In this document: positions 47,734-56,171 of the stretch, piece after piece
How positions within the stretch are numbered: the stretch's first letter is position 1
How the letters are laid out: every line of letters starts with the position of its first letter
Origin: Ignavigranum ruoffiae
GTDB taxonomy: Bacteria; Bacillota; Bacilli; Lactobacillales; Aerococcaceae
Assembly (NCBI RefSeq): GCF_900110675.1
Contig: NZ_FOEN01000001.1
Location: 310,001-374,000 of the forward strand
Length of the DNA stretch: 64,000 nt
Reading direction: 5' to 3'
Translations under genes and position numbers: made by a program
The notes under the pieces: generated by a model
Seen by the model: the letters and a program-made list of their open reading frames with translations, nothing else
What the model was told of the DNA's origin: nothing
The model's database searches: none

Positions 47734-48141
47734 TTAAGCAGCTTGTCCGACCCTGTCTTTTAACATGGCAAAGAACCAAACTAAGCCAAAGGTAATAATA
47801 ATATGACCTAAACCAGCGATTCCGTTTACCATCGCGGAATCAGCGTATCCCTGAACAGTCATGATTCCTTTGACAAGCATCATCGTCACCGTCCAAATCA
47901 AGCCTAAATTATATGAAAGATAGAAACGATTAAATTTAACATGGTCATGCAAGTTAAATTGACGATCAAGGCTTAAAACAATTAAGAAGAAGACCATTCC
48001 TAAAACCAAGAGATGGGTATGGAGCACATTTAATTGACTTTGACCAGTAAAACCTTGCCAACGCGTATATTCACGGTAAAATACGCCAGCAATCAAGCCT
48101 AGAATTAAGTATATTTTTGCGGTAGTATAGATTTTTTTCAT
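47734..48141 (-). CDS. DUF2871-like four-helix membrane protein
   Basis: 135 residues with four membrane helices. The start MKKIYTTAKIYLILGLIAGV, the loop FYREYTRWQGFTGQ and the histidine-containing LHTHLLVLGMVFF match DUF2871, a family without known function. I start it at the ATG with AAGGAG nine bases upstream; the frame continues 20 codons back into the exporter gene. It begins one base after the stop of the second exporter subunit, so it is probably the last gene of the MarR-controlled operon. The histidines in two helices could bind a metal or haem (speculation). Confidence 0.85.
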   Translation of the reverse strand: MKKIYTTAKIYLILGLIAGVFYREYTRWQGFTGQSQLNVLHTHLLVLGMVFFLIVLSLDRQFNLHDHVKFNRFYLSYNLGLIWTVTMMLVKGIMTVQGYADSAMVNGIAGLGHIIITFGLVWFFAMLKDRVGQAA

Positions 48142-48142
48142 C

Positions 48143-49999
48143 TTAGTCGACTCCTTCTGTATTAATAAATTGACTCTGATAAAGATTCTTGTACTTGCCA
48201 TTTAACGCCATTAATTCCTGATGACTGCCCTGTTCGATAATATCACCTTTCTCCATATATAAGATTAGATCAGCATTACGAATGGTTGATAAGCGGTGGG
48301 CAATAATGAATGAGGTCCGTCCCATCATCAATTCATCCATCGCCTCTTGAATGAGTACCTCTGTCCGTGTATCGACCGAACTGGTGGCTTCATCCAGGAT
48401 CAGCACCGGCCGATCAGCCAATATGGCTCGAGCAATGGTTAATAGTTGTTTTTGACCTTGGGAAATATTGGTCGCTTCTTCATTGATTTCAAAATCATAA
48501 CCATTTGGTAATGCCTCGATAAAGTGATGGGCTCGGGCTTGTTGGGCAGCAGCTTGGACTTCTTCATCGCTGGCATCAAGACGACCATAGCGAATATTCT
48601 CGCGTATACTGCCCTTAAATAACCATGTATCTTGTAGAACCATGGCAATTGCCTGCCGGTAAGATTCACGATCATAGTCCAAAATATTATGCTGATCTAA
48701 AGAAATTTGACCTTGATTCACTTCATAGAAACGCATTAATAATTTCACAATGGTTGATTTCCCAGCCCCTGTTGGTCCGACTAAGGCAACCTTCTGTCCT
48801 GGTTGAATCTCTGCAGAGAAATTATGAATGATTGTTTGGCCTGGATTATAAGCAAATTGAATATGATCAAAGCTAATGTGGCCTTCGACATCTTCTAAAG
48901 GCAATTTATTGGCTGAACTAGCTACTTCTTCCTCTTCCTCCAACAATTCATAGACACGTTCACCCGCGGCTGCCATTGATTGCAACATGGTAACTACTTG
49001 GGCCATCTGACCCATAGGTTGGGTAAACCGATTCACATATTGGGTGAAGGCTTGAATATCACCTACAGAAATCTGGCCATGAAGGGCAAAGTAAACCCCT
49101 GAGATGACCACCCCAACATAACCTAGGTTGGAGATGAAATCCATAATTGGAAACATTAAACCAGAGAAGAACTGGGACTTCCAGGCGGATTCTTTAAGGG
49201 ATTCGTTCTCTAGATTAAAGTCACTCAACACCTTATGTTTTTGGTTAAAAGCTCGGACAATGGTTTGGCCCGCAATATTCTCTTCAATTTGGCCATTGAT
49301 GACTCCTAAAGATTTCTGTTGTTGTTTGAAATACTGTTGGGAGAATTTCATTAAGCTAGCCAAGACACCCATGCTTAACGGAATCATGATCAAGGCAATC
49401 AAAGTCATTTGCCAAGAAATTGTTAACATCATGTATAAAATACCCAGCATGGTCACAATCGAGGTAATTAACGTAGTAATACTTTGATTCATCCCGTTCG
49501 ATAAAGTATCGATATCATTACTAATTCTTGAGAGAACTTCACCATAAGGACGTGATTCGAAGTAGGCCATTGGCATCCGATTAATCTTGTCAATCATCCG
49601 TTGTCTTAATTTGAAAGTAATATCTTGGGTAATGGTCGACATAATATAGCCCTGCACCATGCCAAAAATCGATGATATAACATATAAAGCCAGAACAAAT
49701 AATAGAATTCGGCCAACATTATCGAAATTAATATCACCTTGACCTTGGATTTTTAACATCAGGCCTTTGAACAATTCAGTAATCGCCTTACCTAATTCCT
49801 TGGGGCCGACGATAGAAAAGACGGTAGACAATAAGGCAGTCACAATCACCACCGCAAATGATGCAGGGTACTTCATAATCTCGTGTAGAATTTTACCCAT
49901 CGATTTGGAAAAATTCTTCGGTTTCTCAACCGATCCTAAAGCCGGTCTGCCTGGACGCCCTGCTTGACTTTGTTGATTTTTATTCTCTTCTTGGGCCAT
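48143..49999 (-). CDS. Heterodimeric multidrug ABC exporter, subunit with catalytic glutamate
   Basis: 618 residues: a proline- and glutamine-rich head (1-30), six membrane helices (about 45-335), and an ATPase domain. Walker A is GPTGAGKST, Walker B LILDEATSSVD with the catalytic Glu, but the signature reads ISQGQKQLL instead of the consensus SGGQ. The partner encoded just upstream shows the opposite combination. This asymmetry defines heterodimeric exporters such as EfrAB, LmrCD, BmrCD and TM287/288. The start is one base after the partner's stop (TAAGATG), with GGGGGG upstream. Confidence 0.93.
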   Translation of the reverse strand: MAQEENKNQQSQAGRPGRPALGSVEKPKNFSKSMGKILHEIMKYPASFAVVIVTALLSTVFSIVGPKELGKAITELFKGLMLKIQGQGDINFDNVGRILLFVLALYVISSIFGMVQGYIMSTITQDITFKLRQRMIDKINRMPMAYFESRPYGEVLSRISNDIDTLSNGMNQSITTLITSIVTMLGILYMMLTISWQMTLIALIMIPLSMGVLASLMKFSQQYFKQQQKSLGVINGQIEENIAGQTIVRAFNQKHKVLSDFNLENESLKESAWKSQFFSGLMFPIMDFISNLGYVGVVISGVYFALHGQISVGDIQAFTQYVNRFTQPMGQMAQVVTMLQSMAAAGERVYELLEEEEEVASSANKLPLEDVEGHISFDHIQFAYNPGQTIIHNFSAEIQPGQKVALVGPTGAGKSTIVKLLMRFYEVNQGQISLDQHNILDYDRESYRQAIAMVLQDTWLFKGSIRENIRYGRLDASDEEVQAAAQQARAHHFIEALPNGYDFEINEEATNISQGQKQLLTIARAILADRPVLILDEATSSVDTRTEVLIQEAMDELMMGRTSFIIAHRLSTIRNADLILYMEKGDIIEQGSHQELMALNGKYKNLYQSQFINTEGVD

Positions 50000-50000
50000 C

Positions 50001-52163
50001 TTAATTCCCCCCTTTCATTGATCGCTCAATTTCAGCAGCTGATAATTGAGATTGGGCAATCTCTTGATACACTGGACAAGTTGTCATCAATGTTTGATGC
50101 GTTCCTTGACCAATCACCTTGCCCTCTTCAAGAACAATAATATTGTCTGCATCTAAGATCGTCGAAACGCGTTGGGCAACAATAATCACTGTCGCTTCTT
50201 TGGTAACTAGTTCAAGTGAACGGCGAACCTGCGCATCGGTCTTATAATCCAAAGCAGAAAAAGAATCATCAAATAAATAAATCGTTGGGTCTTTAGCAAT
50301 CGCGCGCGCAATCGATAACCGTTGTTTCTGACCACCGGAGACATTTGCTCCACCCTGGGAGATACTAGCCTGGTACTCTCCATCCATTTCTTGGATAAAT
50401 TCATCGGCGGCTGCAATATTAGCTGCTTGCACCATCTGTGGATCAGCAATTTGATCATCGCTATACTTAATATTTGAGCTGACTGAACCTGAGAATAAGA
50501 CCCCTTTTTGGGGAACATAGCCAATTAAGTCTCGTAAATCATGCTGACTTAATTGACGGATATCTACCCCGTCAATTGTAATTGATCCTTGACTGACTTC
50601 ATAGAAACGCAAGAGCAAACTCAACAAGGTTGACTTCCCACTACCTGTACTACCAATGATGGCCGTTGTTTTACCTGGTTCGGCCCTAAATGAAACTTGA
50701 CTGATACTATCTTGTTTGGCTCCTGGATAACGGAATGAGACTTGATTGAATTCAACCTGGCCATGAGCTTGATCAATATGTTGAACTTGATCGGCATCGT
50801 GAATTTGAATCGGTGAATCAATGACTTCAGCGACCCGGTCAGAAGATACTACCGCCCGTGGTAAGAGCACTGCCATCATCGAGAAAATCATAAAGGAAAA
50901 AATAATCTGCATGGTATAAGAGATAAAGGCAGTCATCTGACCAACCATAATCCCACCCGATGCAATTTGATGGCCGGCAACCCAAACGATTAAGATTGAT
51001 GTTGCATTCATGATTAACATCATTAGTGGCATCATCATTGACATGGTCCGATTGACGAAGAGCATGGTTCTTTTTAAGTCACTATTTGCCGTATCGAAAC
51101 GTTGGGTTTCAAGTTCTTGCCGACCAAAAGATCGAATGACTTGTAGTCCAGTTAGGATTTCTCGGGCGACCAAATTGAGTCCATCTACTTGTTTCTGCAT
51201 AATTTTAAATTTCGGCATGGTTAACACTAATAAGCCACCAACAATAATCACGACCGCCAAAACAGCTAGCACAATAATCCAGGATAAACTGGTTCCAGTA
51301 CGGATCACGTGATAGATACCCCCGGCAGCCATCACTGGGGCAAATAAGGCAAAGCGCAAAATCACTGTCATTGTCGTTGAAATTTGTTGAATATCATTCG
51401 TTGAACGAGTAATTAAAGAAGAGGTAGAGAATCGATCGATTTCATAATGAGAAAAGCTTAAGACCTTTCGATAAATTTGTTCGCGCAAATTATAACCAAG
51501 ATCCGCTGAAATCCGTGAGGCAAAGAAATGGGCACCGACTGCTACCAGAATCGAAGCCAAAGTAATCATTAACATTTGGCCACCTTCGCGGAAAAGATAT
51601 TGCCATTGATAGGCCTGCAAATCATTGCCACTCGCTTCATACTGGTCTTTGACGAAATTAACCGCGGCGGATCGAAGCATATTTTGGTCCATCTTTTCAA
51701 TTTGCTTCTTAAACATCGAACGCAATTGAGTTTTAGGGATTTGACTTAACATCTGAGGATTCATATTTCCAAAGCTGGATGAAGTCTCTGTTCCCGAACT
51801 TTTATTCAGAAATTCCAGCACGGCAATCGGTTCTAACAAACTCTTTTCTAAATCTTTCAGTGCCTGATCATCCTTGGCAATTTGATCATTCAAGCGAAGC
51901 GTCTGATGATCGGTCTGTTGGTAATTACTGGCTAAGACTTCTTGTTCAGCAGGAGTCATCATTTCGCTTAATCTTTGCGCATCCTGAGCAGTGATTTCTA
52001 GTGGAACGGCATACTCAAAGCCAGAGTTCTGAATACCAATATCGATTAAACGTGAAGTATAATCAGGCAAAAGCAAGGTTGTATAGGCTCGTCCGACATG
52101 GAAGAGCATGATTAATAAGATTAACCATCGATAGGGTTTTAATTGTTGCCATAAATTTCGCAT
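50001..52163 (-). CDS. Heterodimeric multidrug ABC exporter, subunit with degenerate catalytic site
   Basis: 720 residues. The first membrane helix (about 14-32) is followed by a polar insertion of roughly 150 residues (about 40-190, Gln/Asp/Ser-rich, several helices predicted by eye) before the second helix. That makes an extra domain outside the membrane. The ATPase has Walker [10 protein letters not shown], signature VSGGQKQRL and Walker B IYLFDDSFSALD, where the catalytic Glu is Asp. It pairs with the downstream subunit. The gene follows marR by about 16 bases and is controlled with it. Confidence 0.93.
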   Translation of the reverse strand: MRNLWQQLKPYRWLILLIMLFHVGRAYTTLLLPDYTSRLIDIGIQNSGFEYAVPLEITAQDAQRLSEMMTPAEQEVLASNYQQTDHQTLRLNDQIAKDDQALKDLEKSLLEPIAVLEFLNKSSGTETSSSFGNMNPQMLSQIPKTQLRSMFKKQIEKMDQNMLRSAAVNFVKDQYEASGNDLQAYQWQYLFREGGQMLMITLASILVAVGAHFFASRISADLGYNLREQIYRKVLSFSHYEIDRFSTSSLITRSTNDIQQISTTMTVILRFALFAPVMAAGGIYHVIRTGTSLSWIIVLAVLAVVIIVGGLLVLTMPKFKIMQKQVDGLNLVAREILTGLQVIRSFGRQELETQRFDTANSDLKRTMLFVNRTMSMMMPLMMLIMNATSILIVWVAGHQIASGGIMVGQMTAFISYTMQIIFSFMIFSMMAVLLPRAVVSSDRVAEVIDSPIQIHDADQVQHIDQAHGQVEFNQVSFRYPGAKQDSISQVSFRAEPGKTTAIIGSTGSGKSTLLSLLLRFYEVSQGSITIDGVDIRQLSQHDLRDLIGYVPQKGVLFSGSVSSNIKYSDDQIADPQMVQAANIAAADEFIQEMDGEYQASISQGGANVSGGQKQRLSIARAIAKDPTIYLFDDSFSALDYKTDAQVRRSLELVTKEATVIIVAQRVSTILDADNIIVLEEGKVIGQGTHQTLMTTCPVYQEIAQSQLSAAEIERSMKGGN

Positions 52164-52179
52164 AAGTCACCTTTTCATT

Positions 52180-52635
52180 CTAATTCTTAAATTCTTGGCT
52201 CATAAGAGCTTCAATCTTTTGGCCAATTTCAACCCAAGTCTTTAATTCTTCTTCAGACAATTGACCGAAAATGGCTTCCATTTTCTCTTGAAATATCTTG
52301 TTTTGGGCATTGAAATGTTGTTGTCCAGACGGTGTCAAGCTCATATAAATAATTCGTCGATCATTCGGATTCTCTTGGCGTTGGACCCATCCGCGATCAA
52401 TTAAGTTTCTACTCGCCCGCGAGACTGCCGGCGCAGAAATATTAAAAGTTTTAGCCATCTGACTGACGGTTAACATGTCTAGTTCTTGGGCATGCCGATC
52501 TAAGTATTGGAGCAATAAATATTCTCCGTGGGGAATTTGACTACAATAATTAAAAATGGGGAAACGACTCAGTCCCACATGGACTTGATATATATCTGTT
52601 CGAGTAATTCCTTCTTCATGATATACTCCTTCCAA
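52180..52635 (-). CDS. MarR-family repressor whose N-terminus is out of frame with its ribosome binding site
   Basis: Winged-helix regulator with LTVSQMAKTFNISAPAVSRA (recognition helix) and the wing NPNDRRIIYMSLT; most likely the repressor of the exporter genes that follow. The open frame can only start at a TTG (52633-52635), which has no ribosome binding site; GGAAGGAG instead overlaps its first codons. That site is ideally placed for an ATG at 52617-52619 in another frame, which stops after 16 codons. Removing one AT from the (AT)4 run at 52588-52595 joins the ATG to the MarR body, giving MKKELLEQIYQVHVGL. So the gene is either frameshifted, slip-controlled, or carries a sequencing error. 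An internal GTG (52576-52578) is another possible start. Confidence 0.8.
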   Translation of the reverse strand: MEGVYHEEGITRTDIYQVHVGLSRFPIFNYCSQIPHGEYLLLQYLDRHAQELDMLTVSQMAKTFNISAPAVSRASRNLIDRGWVQRQENPNDRRIIYMSLTPSGQQHFNAQNKIFQEKMEAIFGQLSEEELKTWVEIGQKIEALMSQEFKN

Positions 52636-52641
52636 AAATAC

Positions 52642-52670
52642 TTAACACTGTTATTACTTAACATTGTTAA
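52642..52670. promoter_or_regulatory. Two tandem palindromic operators before marR
   Basis: TTAACATTGTTAA (52658-52670) is a perfect palindrome around a central T. TTAACACTGTTAT (52642-52654) is the same with one end mismatch. Their centres are 16 bases apart, so two dimers would bind on nearly the same face of the DNA. They lie just before the marR ribosome binding site, the expected place for autorepression of a marR-exporter operon. Confidence 0.72.
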
Positions 52671-52853
52671 TTGTTTACTTGGTTAATATATCATCTCGCT
52701 TAACAAATTTCAAGAAAAAAGTTTATCAAAGAGAACAATTATGGGTAATTTAGCTCCTAACTCGTAAAGCCTACATATGAGATCAGGTCTCTCTTTTTGA
52801 TTTAAGCTGGGTGACTTGTAGCCGATTGCCTCTTTAAGTAAATCAATCAAATA

Positions 52854-52898
52854 AAAAAACTGATATCATCGTCTATTTGTCATAGACGACCCTATCAG
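52854..52898 (-). terminator. nrnA terminator
   Basis: Stem CTGATA / TATCAG (52860-52865, 52893-52898) with inner CGTCTA / TAGACG, followed on the minus strand by seven T. The nrnA stop is about 60 bases upstream. The remainder of 52671-52853 shows no gene. Confidence 0.82.
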
Positions 52899-52959
52899 TC
52901 AGATTGAAAAATTTATAAAATAGATTGAATCACAATGGGTTAAGCCTAGCCCATGGCTT

Positions 52960-53931
52960 TCAGGCTTTTGAATCTGCTAGACTAACTTGCGAAAGTTCTT
53001 GAATTAATATCATCTTCTCTTCTTCACTGTATACATTGGCGCCACTAGCCAAAGGATGACCGCCACCTTCATGAAGACTAGCAATTTGATTAATGCTGGA
53101 TCCTTTGGAACGAATGCGACAGCGCCAATAAGACGGTTGGGTATCCTGCTCAACAAAAATAACCCAAGTTTGCACATCACGAATCCGACTCGGCAGATTG
53201 ACAAATAAATTAGTATCTTCTTCGGTCAATCCATATTGTTGACGTAACGCAATTGGAATTGACAACCAAGCCACACCAGAATCATTGATTTGTAAGTGAT
53301 CAAAAAAGTAACCTTCAAATTTGGCTTGCTGATAACTTAATAACTGGAATTGATTATTAATGTCATAACGATCAAAATCATATTGACTAAGCCAAGCTGC
53401 AATCTTAAAGGTATCGGCGCTAGTTGAGCGGAACATAAAGCGGCCCGTATCCCCCACGATACCCGCATACAATAAGCGAGCTATTTGGGCATCCATCGGT
53501 AATAACTCACTTTTGGCTTGAGCCAGTTGTCCGATAATTTCACTGGTTGAGCTGGCTTGAGGATAAATGATTTGCAAATCCCCAAAATCTTCTACTAGGG
53601 GATGGTGGTCAATTTTAATTATTTTTTGACCTAAAGAATAATATTTGCCATCAATTCTTTCTTCGTTAGCTGTGTCACAAATAATCACTAAAGCTTGAGC
53701 ATAATCTTCTTTGCTAACTTTATCCATAGCCCCAAGCCATTCTAAGCCTCGGCTCTTACTACCCGCAGCTAACACACGTTTTTGAGGAAAAGCCTTACTT
53801 AATAAATGCTTCAAACCAAGTTGAGATCCTAGGGCATCAGGGTCTGGCCGTTGGTGACGGTGAATAATAATCGTTTCATAAGATGAAACCAGTTTGATAA
53901 ATTTTTCTACTTCTTGCTGAGTTATATACAT
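52960..53931 (-). CDS. nrnA: NrnA-type DHH phosphoesterase (nanoRNase / pAp phosphatase)
   Basis: Degrades 2-5 nucleotide RNAs and, in relatives, adenosine 3',5'-bisphosphate. The DHH domain has IIIHRHQRPDPDALGS (25-40), IICDTANEERIDG near 85, and IKIDHHPLVEDFGD near 108 with the family's DHH triad. The C-terminal DHHA1 domain ends GGHPLASGA, the RNA-binding motif (GGH). The length is 323 residues. The gene follows ytoI by about 8 bases, the same pair as in Bacillus (ytoI-nrnA/ytqI). Confidence 0.94.
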   Translation of the reverse strand: MYITQQEVEKFIKLVSSYETIIIHRHQRPDPDALGSQLGLKHLLSKAFPQKRVLAAGSKSRGLEWLGAMDKVSKEDYAQALVIICDTANEERIDGKYYSLGQKIIKIDHHPLVEDFGDLQIIYPQASSTSEIIGQLAQAKSELLPMDAQIARLLYAGIVGDTGRFMFRSTSADTFKIAAWLSQYDFDRYDINNQFQLLSYQQAKFEGYFFDHLQINDSGVAWLSIPIALRQQYGLTEEDTNLFVNLPSRIRDVQTWVIFVEQDTQPSYWRCRIRSKGSSINQIASLHEGGGHPLASGANVYSEEEKMILIQELSQVSLADSKA

Positions 53932-53938
53932 AGACTAC

Positions 53939-55252
53939 CTATCCTTTATCAATAATTTGGGCCGAGATGATTGCCTTGGCCGCTAAAGAATTCTGATTAA
54001 ACAAGTCGACCTGCATGAGCGCTTGTCGCCGATTAATATTAAAGATTTCTACCTTAATTTGGACATTAGACCCCAGCTGAATATGGGAGAAATAGTTTAA
54101 ATCCATCTTCTCGATGATACTATTGTGTTTGGTCTTCTCAATCAATTTCTTACGTGACGCGTAAGTAATAATCTCACAGAGAATCCCATAGGAAACTGTC
54201 CCTGAATTGTTGATCATCCGCGGTTGAATCTCAACTTGATAATCATAATGACGATGAAGATTGTTCAAAGGATAATCCGTCAGCGTCATCATAATTTCAT
54301 CTTCAAAAGTATTGTTGATTTGTGGCTGTTGTTGAATCATCTGCATGGCTTTCATCACATCTTGACGAGAAACTACACCAGCTAAATGATAGTTATCTTC
54401 AATCACCGGTATCATTTCGATATCTTCCCAAACCATCTTATAAGACACACTGGCTACCGACGTATGCTTATTGACTGTAACGACTTTCTTCGTCATTACC
54501 CGTTCGATACTGGTAGACTGTTCTTTACCAATAATATCCTTGGCGGTAACGACTCCTACTAAGCGCTGATGGTGATGAACCGGAAAACGCGAGAGGCCTG
54601 ATTGATCTGCCAATTCATAAAAGCGTTGAATCGTATCACTGGGTTTCAAGGCATAAGTTTCTTCAATCGGCGTAAAGATCTCATTCACCGTTAGAATTTC
54701 TTTTTTTATTTCTTGATTAATGATTGACCGGTTAATCAGACTAGCTACCGTATAAGTATCATGTTCACAAGAAATTAAAGGTAAGGACAAATCATTAGCT
54801 AGTTGGATAATCTTCTGGCTGGTCTTAAATCCACCCGTAATCAAGACAGCGACTTGGTTATTCAGGGCTAATTCTTGAACCGATTCCCGGTTACCGACAA
54901 TGATCATCGAATTCTTGTCAAAATACCGCTTCATCGATTCTTCGGTCATCGCCCCGATAATAAATTTATTAAGATGTTGATGTAAGCCAGCTTCCCCACC
55001 TAGAACTTCACCATCAATGATTCTGACAATTTCATCAAAGGTCAGCATTTCTGAGATTTTTTTCTTTTTCTCGATTCGTATGGTGGCCACCCGCTCAATG
55101 GTTGTCACCAAACCTTGAGACTCCGCCTGCTTGATGGCCCGATACACGGTTCCCTCACTAATCGAAAGCTTACGGGCCACGCCGCGAACTGAAATACGTT
55201 CGCCAATTGGTAGAGTTTCAATATAGTTAATTACATCATTTAATTTAGACAT
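53939..55252 (-). CDS. YtoI-type regulator: helix-turn-helix, DRTGG, CBS pair and hotdog domains
   Basis: 437 residues in four parts: an N-terminal winged helix (about 1-60, ISVRGVARKLSISEGTVYRA), a DRTGG domain (about 68-180), two CBS motifs (about 190-310, e.g. SRFPVHHHQRLVGVVTAKDI and IPVIEDNYHLAGVVSRQD), and a hotdog thioesterase-like domain (about 320-437). The CBS pair probably senses a nucleotide; cyclic di-AMP or adenine nucleotides are candidates (inference). It lies before nrnA, whose substrates include small nucleotides, which fits such a sensing role. The ribosome binding site GAGG precedes the ATG. Confidence 0.9.
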   Translation of the reverse strand: MSKLNDVINYIETLPIGERISVRGVARKLSISEGTVYRAIKQAESQGLVTTIERVATIRIEKKKKISEMLTFDEIVRIIDGEVLGGEAGLHQHLNKFIIGAMTEESMKRYFDKNSMIIVGNRESVQELALNNQVAVLITGGFKTSQKIIQLANDLSLPLISCEHDTYTVASLINRSIINQEIKKEILTVNEIFTPIEETYALKPSDTIQRFYELADQSGLSRFPVHHHQRLVGVVTAKDIIGKEQSTSIERVMTKKVVTVNKHTSVASVSYKMVWEDIEMIPVIEDNYHLAGVVSRQDVMKAMQMIQQQPQINNTFEDEIMMTLTDYPLNNLHRHYDYQVEIQPRMINNSGTVSYGILCEIITYASRKKLIEKTKHNSIIEKMDLNYFSHIQLGSNVQIKVEIFNINRRQALMQVDLFNQNSLAAKAIISAQIIDKG

Positions 55253-55342
55253 CGCTTAACCTCACATCTTTTAATGATACATTTAGTATATCATATTTAA
55301 TCGAGCCTGCTACTTTAGATTTCACGCTAAGAATTTTAAAGC

Positions 55343-56164
55343 TTAGCCTAAGGCCACGTCTAGAATCATCATAATCGTAAAGCCGCCCATCAAACTTAGG
55401 GTGGCTAAGTCGGTGTAATTGGAGGCTTGAGATTCTGGGATTAATTCTTCGACCACCACGAAGATCATCGCACCGGCGGCAAAAGATAAGGCATAAGGCA
55501 TTAAACTAGTCACTAGCAGAACGCCAAAGGCCCCCAACACGGCGCCAACAGGTTCAACGAGGGCGGAAGCTTGGCCAAGTTTAAAGGAATCCCACTTGCT
55601 ACGTCCTGTTCCGCGAATCGGTAAGGAAAGTGCCGAGCCTTCGGGAATATTCTGAATCCCAATCCCAATCGTCAAGGCAATCGCACCAGCGAGGGTCGCT
55701 GAATCTTGGTGAAGCGCTGCGGCGGCAAAAGCGACACCCACCGCCAGCCCTTCAGGAAAGTTATGAATCGTCACTGCAAGGAATAATAAGGTCGTCCGAG
55801 AGAGACGATTTTGATTAGGATTCGTATCGCCATGATCCTCTGCATAATGGACATGGGGCACCATGACATCCAAAAGTCTTAAAAAAAAGCCCCCGAGGAT
55901 AAAACCAAAAGCGACCGGCAGCCATACTGGCAGACCATGACTATTAGCTGCCGCATATTCTAAGGCAGGCGCTAGTAAAGACCAAAACGAAGCAGCAATC
56001 ATGACTCCTGCAGCAAATCCTTGCATCATTGCCAGAACTTTACCGTTCACATCTTTCATAAAGAAGACGAAAGCCGAACCCAATACCGTACATAACCAGG
56101 TAAAGATCCCCCCAATCAAGGCTTGACCAACAGGCCCCAAATTCTCAAAAAATTCTAACATCAT
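55343..56164 (-). CDS. ZIP family metal transporter
   Basis: Zinc or other divalent metal permease with eight hydrophobic segments in 273 residues. The binuclear metal motifs are HNFPEGLAVGVAF (helix 4) and GIQNIPEGSALSLPI (helix 5). A histidine-containing loop MVPHVHYAEDHGDTNPNQN follows the third helix. The start may be the first or second of two adjacent ATG codons; GGGGTGG precedes them. It starts only 7 bases after the dinB stop, so it may be co-transcribed with dinB and hence raised by DNA damage. Confidence 0.92.
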   Translation of the reverse strand: MMLEFFENLGPVGQALIGGIFTWLCTVLGSAFVFFMKDVNGKVLAMMQGFAAGVMIAASFWSLLAPALEYAAANSHGLPVWLPVAFGFILGGFFLRLLDVMVPHVHYAEDHGDTNPNQNRLSRTTLLFLAVTIHNFPEGLAVGVAFAAAALHQDSATLAGAIALTIGIGIQNIPEGSALSLPIRGTGRSKWDSFKLGQASALVEPVGAVLGAFGVLLVTSLMPYALSFAAGAMIFVVVEELIPESQASNYTDLATLSLMGGFTIMMILDVALG

Positions 56165-56171
56165 TCCACCC

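Noticed and set aside
49128-49487. Plus-strand open frame of 119 codons
   Set aside because: Antisense to the exporter's membrane domain; no promoter or ribosome binding site, and the sense gene is clearly intact.
52800-52822. GCTGGGTGACTTGTAG resembling part of the ftsK element's outer arm
   Set aside because: Only the CTGGGTGA core and a loose tail match; with no second arm nearby this is likely chance.
55326-55347. GCTAAG / CTTAGC hairpin at the end of the ZIP gene as terminator
   Set aside because: It overlaps the stop codon and lacks a T run on the minus strand, so termination there is doubtful.
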